Below are positions 1 to 7,807 of a DNA stretch of 64,000 nucleotides, piece by piece. Every line of letters starts with the position of its first letter. Positions within the stretch are counted from its first letter, which is position 1. Origin of the DNA: BOG-1184 sp049514575 (GTDB taxonomy: Bacteria; Fibrobacterota; Chitinivibrionia; Chitinivibrionales; Chitinispirillaceae); assembly GCA_049514575.1 (NCBI GenBank), contig JBEKUX010000005.1, positions 1 to 64,000 on the forward strand. The letters run 5' to 3'. The position numbers and the translations under genes were made by a program. Below the pieces are notes generated by a model. That model saw only the letters and a program-made list of their open reading frames with translations, made no database searches and was not told the origin of the DNA.

Positions 1-1419
1 GGAGGAGGAAATGTATACGTCGAGAATACCGTTGCTTTCCTCACCGCAGGTGAACGTCTGGTTGCCGGGGAATTCCCTGTGGACAAGAGCTTCCGCCGAA
101 TCGAGAAAGGCAACGGTCGGCGTGCTTTCATTCCACATCGATTCCCACAGGATAACCGATGGGTGGTTCCGGTAATACCGGACCATGTCCCGCAGTGCGG
201 CGAGGGAGTTGTTGATGAACGCGGTCGTGTTGAAAGTATAATACCATCCGGGAAGACAGACTATAGCGGCGATGCCCAACTGGTCGCATGCGTTGAAAAA
301 TGCCTGCGCCTGGCCGTAGTGGCACATCCGGACGAAGTCGTATCCGTACCGTTTCATGCGCAAAGCGTCCCGGTACTGTCCCGAATTGGGCAGCGCATTG
401 CCGATGTAGGGAAACGACTGGTGCCGGTCCGCGCCGTGTAATTTGAGCCGCTGGCCGTTGATCTGCAATCCATTAGCCTTAGAAAAGGATATCGTGCGGA
501 TGCCGAACGTCAAGCTGCATGAGTCCGCAAGGTGCCCGTTGTCGTAAATCTGCGAAACGACCGAATAAAGGTTCGGCGTTGCCGGCGTCCAGAGCTGCGG
601 ACCTGCGACGGCAAGGGTGTCGGCAAAGGTAGTCGAGCCCCCCGTCGCAAGAACGGTACTGTCGGTCTTTTTTGCAACGGTCTGTCCCGAGGCGTTGAAG
701 ATCGTCGTTACCAGCTTGCAGGACTGAGAACTTTTATACTCGTTCAACAGGTTGGTTTTGACATAAACCGACGCTGTCGCGGCACCGGTCGTCACCGCCG
801 AATTCGTCACGAAAATGCCCCCGCCGGCAGGAATGTTTGCCAGAATGGGGTTCGTGATGTGCAGGGAGTCGGCAACGTGCAGGTACACATTCCGGTAAAG
901 CCCGCCGAAATAGAGAAAGTCAATGGAGTCGCTCGTCATCCCGGGCGGGAAAGCCGCATTGGCATTGTTGTTCAGCCGGGCGGCAATGACGTTGGACCCG
1001 GCAAAATTGATATGCGACGTAATGTCGAGAATAATGGGAGTATAGCCGCCCAGATGGGTGGTGAGGGAATCACCGTTCACATAAATAGTAGCCGCCTGCA
1101 TTGCAGCTTCAATCTCGAGAAAAAGTTTCTTCCCCTGCATCGAAGCGTCGGGCGTGAACGTTTTACGATACCAGCAATAACCCAGATAATAGGAGGAAGT
1201 GTTTGTATTCAAAAGGATACTGTCGGCATGCGGCAGGTAGACCGTCTGCCATGATGCGTCGCTGTAGGAAGGCGCCTGTGCCCCGGATACGTCTCCCCGA
1301 TTGAATTTCCAGCTATCGTTGAAACGAACGATGCGGTCGGCATAGGCGCCGCCCAGCATCCCCGCAATGGCCAGAACCGTTACCGCTCTCCCCAAACTGC
1401 CCTTCGCATAAAATGGCAT
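1..1419 (-). CDS. Glycoside hydrolase family 2 protein, C-terminal part outside window
   Basis: The frame is open from the ATG at 1419 to the window edge (473 codons) with no stop. Residues 1 to about 26 look like a signal peptide ending GGAYA. Then follow a GH2 sugar-binding jelly roll (WYRKTF, GGLYRNVYLH), an Ig-like domain and the start of the TIM barrel (FVRMCHYGQ, HPSVILWESMWNES). N430-E431 of WNES is the expected general acid/base; the nucleophile lies beyond the edge. GH2 enzymes of this form are exo-beta-galactosidases, glucuronidases or mannosidases; the substrate cannot be fixed here. The gene has its own upstream region with a 19-bp palindrome at 1582-1600 that recurs before the GH39 gene at 36082, so it is probably transcribed separately from the SUMF1-like gene upstream. 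Confidence 0.88.
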   Translation of the reverse strand, partial: MPFYAKGSLGRAVTVLAIAGMLGGAYADRIVRFNDSWKFNRGDVSGAQAPSYSDASWQTVYLPHADSILLNTNTSSYYLGYCWYRKTFTPDASMQGKKLFLEIEAAMQAATIYVNGDSLTTHLGGYTPIILDITSHINFAGSNVIAARLNNNANAAFPPGMTSDSIDFLYFGGLYRNVYLHVADSLHITNPILANIPAGGGIFVTNSAVTTGAATASVYVKTNLLNEYKSSQSCKLVTTIFNASGQTVAKKTDSTVLATGGSTTFADTLAVAGPQLWTPATPNLYSVVSQIYDNGHLADSCSLTFGIRTISFSKANGLQINGQRLKLHGADRHQSFPYIGNALPNSGQYRDALRMKRYGYDFVRMCHYGQAQAFFNACDQLGIAAIVCLPGWYYTFNTTAFINNSLAALRDMVRYYRNHPSVILWESMWNESTPTVAFLDSAEALVHREFPGNQTFTCGEESNGILDVYISSS

Positions 1420-1581
1420 ACGTTTCTCCCTGTGTGGAACATCCTCTTCCCTGAACCAGATGCTGGTCACCCAGGAGCCGAAAATGGTTTTCTGATGGTA
1501 TATATAATGGTATACTAGTATAAAAATATAATGACATTTCAATATTATCGACGCGAATTTTGTGCAAAACGGAAGAAAAAG

Positions 1582-1600
1582 TGTTCTAAAAATTGGAACA
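1582..1600. promoter_or_regulatory. 19-bp palindrome, candidate operator
   Basis: The sequence TGTTCTAAAAATTGGAACA has 8-bp arms (one mismatch) around an AAA core. It lies about 165 bp upstream of the GH2 start at 1419. The same 19-mer with one base changed is at 36201-36219 upstream of the GH39-GH2 pair. A second perfect palindrome, TATACTAGTATA (1511-1522), lies between it and the gene and may overlap the promoter. Binding of a shared regulator is inference. Confidence 0.55.
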
Positions 1601-1879
1601 AAACATGGCTGAATAATGCAAAACCACTGTTTTTTAACGTTTTTCATCTTATTGCATGGCAAGCTCTTATTTTTTAGACTCACTCAAAGACTTTCCCGTC
1701 CCTACTATGTTGTGAGGCCATGAAAAAAATGGCCTCCTCGATTAATTCCGTGAAGTGAAAATCCCGGTTGATTCCACCGCCGGGACATTTTATTCTCTGA
1801 ATTCGAACCTCACCGTTCAAACCGCTGGAAAGGTTCGCCATTAACTTATAACATAATACCTATCGGGTCTAATAGGTAT
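1601..1879. other. Intergenic region with hairpins
   Basis: No gene is evident. At 1855-1880 a perfect 9-bp inverted repeat (AATACCTAT / ATAGGTATT, 8-base loop) abuts the stop codon of the SUMF1-like gene and may end that transcript, although no clear T-run follows. At 1714-1736 another perfect repeat (GAGGCCAT / ATGGCCTC) encloses GAAAAAA. A 7-bp pair CGAACCT / AGGTTCG is at 1804-1837. Confidence 0.4.
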
Positions 1880-2770
1880 TTACCGCGCACCGCGCACTAC
1901 TCGGAAACCGAAGCAGTAGTCCCAGCAGATCGGAGCGTACCAGATGCGGTTCGCAGCGCATAGAGCGTTGGCGCTGTCGTAGTAGCTTCCGTTCCACGAG
2001 CCCCCACGCAGCACGCGGTAACTACCGCTTGCCGGACCCGATGGGTTGGTCTGCGCGCTCGAACCGTAATCACCCAGCCAGTCATTGCACCATTCCCACA
2101 AGTTTCCCGCCATATCGTACAGCCCCCACGCATTCGGCTTCTTTGTTGCCACCGGCTGCGTGCCGTTCGGCGAGTTATAATACCATACTGCATTGCTGTC
2201 CATCGCAAACGTATCGGCGCTCGTCGTCGGCGGGTAATTTCTTTCCCAGTAATAATCCGTCGTGGTCCCGGCCCGATATGCATATTCAAACTCCGCCTCC
2301 GTCGGCAACCGGTAGCCGCTTTTAGTGTAATCAATAGCCACCGATGTCAAAGTATCCCATTTGAACGTGCCGGAATATTGAAAGATGCCGGTGTACGTAT
2401 ATACCGTGTCCAGCCCTGCAAGCTTGCTCAGTTTATTGCAGAACCACACCGCATCCCACCAGTTCACCTGCTCCACCGGCCGGTTAGTGCCGGAATTGAA
2501 ATGCGAGGGATTACTCCCCATCACCGCTTGGTATTGCTTCTGCGTAACGAGTGTGGACGACATCGTAAACGCACCCAGCGTCACGCTGTGGACCGGCTGC
2601 GCACCCAGAAAATCGACGCTGTCGTCGCTGCCCATCTCGAACGTGCCTGCCGGAATAGGTATCATGTCCGGCAAAATATTGTTCCCGCTCGGCGAAACCG
2701 GGTTTTTATTGCAGGAAAGCGCGACGGCCAGCAGCGCAACAACTCCAACAAACGCAATTTGTCTATTCAT
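1880..2770 (-). CDS. SUMF1/FGE-fold lipoprotein, probably non-catalytic
   Basis: The product has 296 residues with a signal peptide ending at Cys20 (VALSC), so it is a probable lipoprotein. The rest is a formylglycine-generating-enzyme sulfatase domain: IPAGTFEMGS, RPVEQVNWWDAVWFCN, YRLPTEAEFEYAYRAG, GLYDMAGNLWEWCNDW, RVLRGGSW and FGFRVVR. Aerobic FGEs use two cysteines five residues apart after the RGGSW block; here only one cysteine is seen in that stretch (SANALCAANR), and no sulfatase is encoded in the window. It is therefore more likely a binding or structural member of the fold than an FGE. It follows the GH2 gene by 73 bases on the same strand and may be the last gene of cassette 1. 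No good ribosome binding site precedes the ATG. Confidence 0.85.
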   Translation of the reverse strand: MNRQIAFVGVVALLAVALSCNKNPVSPSGNNILPDMIPIPAGTFEMGSDDSVDFLGAQPVHSVTLGAFTMSSTLVTQKQYQAVMGSNPSHFNSGTNRPVEQVNWWDAVWFCNKLSKLAGLDTVYTYTGIFQYSGTFKWDTLTSVAIDYTKSGYRLPTEAEFEYAYRAGTTTDYYWERNYPPTTSADTFAMDSNAVWYYNSPNGTQPVATKKPNAWGLYDMAGNLWEWCNDWLGDYGSSAQTNPSGPASGSYRVLRGGSWNGSYYDSANALCAANRIWYAPICWDYCFGFRVVRGAR

Positions 2771-2843
2771 ATGTTAACTAACAAAGCTATATAAAATGCT
2801 CACTGAAGAACGGCTTGCCCGACCCCGCCAGAACTAGTTATTG

Positions 2844-5279
2844 CTACTTCGAAATAAAAAATGGCTTTAAATACGTCTTTCCGGCCAATGCATTTTTTAT
2901 ACACAGAACATACGACCCGCTGGAAAGGTTTTTAGCATCAACACGCAATCCCCGATCTTTCGCGACAACGGAAACCGGGACGTTTTGCCCTCTCAAATTG
3001 ATGATAGAAATATCGCTTACCGTCAGGTATGTTAACGGGGCTTGGATCCTTAAGATAGTGCCCGTTTGCACAACGGAGATGTTCTTTACAACATGGGATA
3101 TCGCTCTGGTAATAACAGGGGTGATAAACTGATAATCATCGGGGTTGAAGGTATCCGCAACGCTGGTGATCTGCGTGCTTGCTCCGGCTAAGCCGGTTGC
3201 GGATGCACTGACGAGGATCGGCCCCGGAGTGGTTGTCGAACGGATAAGAAGCGCGCATTTTCCACCGTTTACTTTCATGGTAGTGGTTCCAAATGCCGTG
3301 GCATTGCCGCTCACGGTGAAATTCACCGTGGTTGTGCTCGTTGGCCCGTATCCCGTATGTATGCATCTACCGGCCGAATCCCGGACCGAAACATAAATGA
3401 ACGCGCAATCGGACCCGTCCGCAACGAGTGTGTTGGTGTCGGCTTCGATTTTTAAGGCTGTGGCGGTGCCGGTCACGGGAATATCGTTATCATAGGGAAC
3501 GTTCGCCCAATTTTTTCGGAACAAATAATAGGTGCTTTTCGGAATCCGATAATCGTCCACTACCCCCTCGGCATTGCTGTTGACCGGTGAATTGTAATCG
3601 GCATGGCACCACACCGTGCCCCCGCATTCCCTGGCATCGGCAACGACCGCCAGCCAGTCGACCCAGTAGGAATTTGCGATATCGGCAATATTGTCCTTTA
3701 CATCCCCTCTGAACGTCCAATTCGTCGTCCACCCGGGATGAAACTCCGTATTCAGCAATCGCTGGGGAATGGGGGTAACCGTAATCTGGGATGATACCAG
3801 ATAATTCAATCCGGCAATGTCGGGAATTTTCATAATATTCAGATCGCCATGATTGCTCGCCATATATGTCAATCTTGTGGAGTCAAGACGGTGGGCTTGA
3901 TTATTCAAAGCGGTTATAGTGCTGGTAAATTCGGCACTCGGTTCATTAAACAGACCCCACCCCATTATTGACGGATGATTATACCCGACTTCGATCATTT
4001 CATCTATGCACCCGGACTCTCTTGTCCAAAACGAGTCGGGGTAACTGGTTTTGCCGACTCCCCACGTCGGGATCTCCACGAGGAGCAGCATTCCCATTTC
4101 ATCGCAGGCGTTGTACCACGCCGGATCACGCGGATAATGGGCGCAGCGGATCAAATTCGCCCCCATATCCTTGGCAAGTTTTATGTCTTTATAGAACCGT
4201 GAGGGCGTAGCGGCATTTTCAATCCATGGAAACATCTGATGCAGGCAGGTTCCGCGCACATACACCGTCTGGTCATTTACTTTGAAATTTGCATTGGGGT
4301 CCCACGTGAACCATCGTACCCCGAACCGGTCGACGATATCGTCGACGACGACTCCGTCGGCAAAAACTCTTGTAAACAGCCTGTACAAGTATGGGTTGAA
4401 AGGCGACCAGAGTATTGGATTATCGAATGAAACGGTTTTATCAAAAACCGCGGTTTGCCCTGCGGCAACCGTTCCAACTGAACTATCTACTAACAATCCC
4501 CTGTCGGCATCACTGTTGGCGATACAATACTGGATGACGACGTTTTCCGCCGTTGTATATTCATTTGTCACCGGTGTTCTGATTCTGATATATGCTCTCG
4601 ACGCCGTCGTCATGGTGGAGTCTTTCCGTAACACGGATATCTGTTGACCGTTTATCGGGATATAGCATTTATCGGTACAGACAAGCCATACGTTGCGGTA
4701 CAGTCCGCTGAAAAGGTAGAAATCCGGACCGGTATTGTCGCCCGCATTACCCGGCGGAATTGCACGACTATAGTCGTTATTCAACTTAACAACGAGCACA
4801 TTTTTTCCCGGAACCGCTTGATCGGTAATATCGAGTTGAAATCCCGTATATCCTGAGTTGTCGTGTACGCCGAGCAAATTTCCATTCAACCATACGGTTG
4901 CCGTCTGCATGGCGCCGTCAAATTGTAAAAACAATTTGCCGGTATGTTGTGCCGCTCCTGGAATGGCAAATGTTTTCCGATACCAACAATTTCCGGTGCC
5001 GGAGACGGTTTTATCCTCCTCGGTCTTTGTCGGCGCGTCATAGGTTGCCGAGCTGGGAATACTGACCTTACTCCATGAACTATCCGAATAGCCGACTTCA
5101 TAGGGATTTCCCGGCGCGGGAGCTTTCCCGCGCATTTCGGAATAGAACGTCCATCCGCTGTTTAACTTGATTTTCGATCTCTCTTTGTAAATCCTTTCCG
5201 GATAAAAATTCGCGTGCGCGGCAAGGAAAAACGTACCGAGGAACAGGCATACAATGGAACTGACTCGTTGTGACGACAT
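2844..5279 (-). CDS. Glycoside hydrolase family 2 (beta-galactosidase-like), secreted
   Basis: The ATG at 5279 is chosen because AGGGA stands about 8 bases before it; an in-frame ATG at 5309 would add ten residues. The product has 811 residues: signal peptide (to about AAHA), GH2 jelly roll (WYRKTF, SGLYRNVWL), Ig-like domain, TIM barrel, an Ig/Big-type domain (about 615-720) and a C-terminal T9SS-type sorting domain (SGSYVLCIKN, ending FFISK). The acid/base is E446 in GLFNEPS and the nucleophile is E512 in NTEFHPGW, so both catalytic residues are present. It releases non-reducing-end beta-linked sugars, probably outside the cell. It follows the GH141-like gene by about 85 bases in cassette 1. 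Confidence 0.9.
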   Translation of the reverse strand: MSSQRVSSIVCLFLGTFFLAAHANFYPERIYKERSKIKLNSGWTFYSEMRGKAPAPGNPYEVGYSDSSWSKVSIPSSATYDAPTKTEEDKTVSGTGNCWYRKTFAIPGAAQHTGKLFLQFDGAMQTATVWLNGNLLGVHDNSGYTGFQLDITDQAVPGKNVLVVKLNNDYSRAIPPGNAGDNTGPDFYLFSGLYRNVWLVCTDKCYIPINGQQISVLRKDSTMTTASRAYIRIRTPVTNEYTTAENVVIQYCIANSDADRGLLVDSSVGTVAAGQTAVFDKTVSFDNPILWSPFNPYLYRLFTRVFADGVVVDDIVDRFGVRWFTWDPNANFKVNDQTVYVRGTCLHQMFPWIENAATPSRFYKDIKLAKDMGANLIRCAHYPRDPAWYNACDEMGMLLLVEIPTWGVGKTSYPDSFWTRESGCIDEMIEVGYNHPSIMGWGLFNEPSAEFTSTITALNNQAHRLDSTRLTYMASNHGDLNIMKIPDIAGLNYLVSSQITVTPIPQRLLNTEFHPGWTTNWTFRGDVKDNIADIANSYWVDWLAVVADARECGGTVWCHADYNSPVNSNAEGVVDDYRIPKSTYYLFRKNWANVPYDNDIPVTGTATALKIEADTNTLVADGSDCAFIYVSVRDSAGRCIHTGYGPTSTTTVNFTVSGNATAFGTTTMKVNGGKCALLIRSTTTPGPILVSASATGLAGASTQITSVADTFNPDDYQFITPVITRAISHVVKNISVVQTGTILRIQAPLTYLTVSDISIINLRGQNVPVSVVAKDRGLRVDAKNLSSGSYVLCIKNALAGKTYLKPFFISK

Positions 5280-5364
5280 ATTTATTCCCTGTTGATCCTG
5301 TCCACCCATGCTTCCTTTGTTTCCGGTACCTTTTTTATTACGGTAGAAGGCATGTTACCACAGA

Positions 5365-7743
5365 TCAATTAATGGAAATTATTTTTTTTACCATGGTCCG
5401 GTCGCCGAACTTGACACGGAGGAGGAAGACCGCGGGCGTGGTTTGTCGTTCCTGCGCCCAGGTTACCGTGTGCATTCCGGCCTGCTCGATTCCATGCTTG
5501 ATCGATGCTAACTTCCTGCCGGCCATCGAAAGCAAGTCGATTTCCACACGTTCCTGCATTGCAAGGAAATAGCACACCTCCACCCTGCCGCCGTGCAGGA
5601 AGATTCCCTGTTGAACCGGCGCAGGCCGGGCAGACTCGGCGGCGACTCCGGTTGCGCATTCGGACCCGAGCGTATCCACCTTCACGTTCATCCTGCCGAA
5701 AGAGTCCATGGGGAAATTAACGAAACCCAATGTCAAGGCCGGCGAGCCTGCCGCGACGGTGTAATTTCCGGCCGACGCATTGACAAAATTCGGGTTGGCC
5801 ACCTGCGAATGGGCGTCCATCCCCGCGTTCTTCGTGGGCGAATAGTCCACCCCCCCGCCGTTGTTCCAGAACAGGTTGTAATCGATATAGCACTGATTAC
5901 CGGAGGAGAGAGTCATAGCCTGCACGTCGTAAGCGTTTGCGTTTCCGTTGGTGGTAAAAAGGGGCGACGGGATGATGATATTGTGATAGATCGAATCAAA
6001 ACATGACGAATACCAGGCGTGGCAAGCCTGCCGTCCAACCACGATGATATTGTTGTAACCCTTGCGGCAGAAGCCTTCCCGGAACTTGATCCCGTTTTGT
6101 AAACAGAGGTTGTTGTATACCCAGTAATACGATGCCCCGTCGTCGAGGTCGATGGCGGGATAACCGTCCAGGTTAATGCTTGTGAATCGGTTGTTATGAA
6201 TCTTGGTTATATCTATGGCGTCGAGCTTTGCCGTCGTCGTATTTGTTGTGTTGGTGCCCCAATACCGGTCTCTGCCCCACGAGTTAAACGGGCCATGGTC
6301 GCTCGTTTCACGCACGCAACTGTCCGCGTCGTTATATGCTATTTCATGCCCGCCCCAGGTCCCGTCGTTGACGTTGATGGCGGAGCGCGGGCTGATCGTT
6401 ATTCTATTGTGCCGCACGGTCACCTTGTGACTCATCGATATGCAGACGCCCGCGGTCTGCTTTTCAAACACGCCCAGGTTTTTCATCAGGTTATTTTCGA
6501 TGACGATACTTTCAGGATAATCCGATGTCAAGGGACCCGGCGTGTTATCGGCGATGGGGTTTATCTGGTTCTGCCATGTAGAAGGGCTCCGTACCGCGCT
6601 TTGCAGGCCCACGGTCAGCACGCATGTCGCTCCGGCATCGGTAAACTGGTTGTTATAAATAACGTGGTTCCGGTTATACGCGTTCATGAAAATTCCATTG
6701 CCGCCGACCTGATCGAAAATGCAGTGCTTTATCGTGATGTTTTCCGCATCCCGGATGAAAACCGCACCCTCGCGGACAATCGCCCAGTCGCCGCGCAGCA
6801 GCCCTTCAAAGGTACCGGTGAACAGCGTCCGGTGCGTCTGCGTGAAGGTCAATCCATTAAAGGTGAGATACGTAACTTTGGTTGACGCGGTCCCGACCAC
6901 CTTGATCAGCTGCTCGAGCGTAGCCATCTCGATGATGGCAGTGCTCATGTTCGTGCCCGAGGGCGGATAGAAATACAGATCACCCGTTGATTTTTTGTAA
7001 TACCACTCTCCCGCTGTATCGAGCAGCTCACTAATGTTTTCTGTCATCATATACGATGTATTGTATGCACCGCCCCGGTTATTGTCATTGACCCATTGCC
7101 AGGGGGGTTGGTTTGAACCCGAACTCTTGCCGGTGATTATATAATCTTCGCCGCCCCACATATTACTATTCAAACCGCGTATATATCCCGGACCATCGGT
7201 CGGGGAAGCGCATGAATTGACCTTGGAAAATACATTGGAAAAGGAAGTATTGCCCTGAAGCATCTGGCCGGCGGAGTAATTCGGATAGCGGGCCAGTATC
7301 TGGCGCGTGCCGTTCAAAAAGAGCTGGTCCACATTTTTGTTAGCGCCAATATTGGTAGTTTGTACCGTTATACCGTTAAGGGTCGTTGATGTCCACGCCG
7401 ACGTCACTTTGATCCCGCCGCTTATTATCACCTTTTCGCCCCGGTAAGAGGAGTACGTTATCGGAGAGGCGGCGCTGCCGCCGTCCGCAACGCCGAAGTT
7501 CAGGGCTGAATCCAGATAATAGGTCCCTGCCCTGAGGTAGACGCCGATCGGCCCGGTGGCCGTCTGCTTGACAACCTGCACCTGCTGTTTTGCCCGGGCG
7601 ATGGTTTTATACGGGGCGCCGAACGTCCCATTGCCGGTGGCATCGTTGCCGGCCGTTGATACGAAAATGCAATTCTGGGCCTGCAGGGGCAGTGCTGAAA
7701 GGCAGATTATGCCCAGTGCAATAACCGTGCGCCAAATATTCAT
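5365..7743 (-). CDS. Right-handed beta-helix glycanase, GH141-like
   Basis: The ATG at 7743 follows an AAAGGATGGGGA ribosome binding region; an upstream in-frame TTG at 7761 is less likely. The product has 792 residues with a signal peptide (ending PLQAQ), an opening of the DUF1565/GH141 type (IFVSTAGNDATGNGTFGAPY, then LRAGTYYLDSALNF, YRGEKVIISGG), a long parallel beta-helix rich in N-I-I and H-N-R-I turns, and a T9SS-type tail (FLLRVKFGDRTMVKKIISIN). GH141 includes alpha-L-fucosidase and xylanase activities, but catalytic residues cannot be assigned by eye. A homologous gene occupies the equivalent position in cassette 3 (36306-38414). A polysaccharide lyase or C5-epimerase activity is possible. 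Confidence 0.75.
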   Translation of the reverse strand: MNIWRTVIALGIICLSALPLQAQNCIFVSTAGNDATGNGTFGAPYKTIARAKQQVQVVKQTATGPIGVYLRAGTYYLDSALNFGVADGGSAASPITYSSYRGEKVIISGGIKVTSAWTSTTLNGITVQTTNIGANKNVDQLFLNGTRQILARYPNYSAGQMLQGNTSFSNVFSKVNSCASPTDGPGYIRGLNSNMWGGEDYIITGKSSGSNQPPWQWVNDNNRGGAYNTSYMMTENISELLDTAGEWYYKKSTGDLYFYPPSGTNMSTAIIEMATLEQLIKVVGTASTKVTYLTFNGLTFTQTHRTLFTGTFEGLLRGDWAIVREGAVFIRDAENITIKHCIFDQVGGNGIFMNAYNRNHVIYNNQFTDAGATCVLTVGLQSAVRSPSTWQNQINPIADNTPGPLTSDYPESIVIENNLMKNLGVFEKQTAGVCISMSHKVTVRHNRITISPRSAINVNDGTWGGHEIAYNDADSCVRETSDHGPFNSWGRDRYWGTNTTNTTTAKLDAIDITKIHNNRFTSINLDGYPAIDLDDGASYYWVYNNLCLQNGIKFREGFCRKGYNNIIVVGRQACHAWYSSCFDSIYHNIIIPSPLFTTNGNANAYDVQAMTLSSGNQCYIDYNLFWNNGGGVDYSPTKNAGMDAHSQVANPNFVNASAGNYTVAAGSPALTLGFVNFPMDSFGRMNVKVDTLGSECATGVAAESARPAPVQQGIFLHGGRVEVCYFLAMQERVEIDLLSMAGRKLASIKHGIEQAGMHTVTWAQERQTTPAVFLLRVKFGDRTMVKKIISIN

Positions 7744-7766
7744 AATTCCCCATCCTTTCAAGTAAA

Positions 7767-7791
7767 CCGGCGGCGAGGGAAACGCCGCCGG
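7767..7791 (-). other. GC-rich intercistronic hairpin
   Basis: A perfect 9-bp stem CCGGCGGCG / CGCCGCCGG with loop AGGGAAA lies between the GH30 stop and the ribosome binding site of the beta-helix gene. No T-run follows on the minus strand, so it is more likely an mRNA-stability or partial-attenuation element than a terminator. Confidence 0.6.
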
Positions 7792-7807
7792 GTAATGATG
7801 TTTGTTT

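Noticed and set aside
532..1254. 240-codon plus-strand frame near the left edge
   Set aside because: It is antisense to the partial GH2 gene, whose motifs are unmistakable.
6196..6885. 229-codon plus-strand frame
   Set aside because: It is antisense to the beta-helix gene 5365-7743, which has a recognisable fold and a ribosome binding site.
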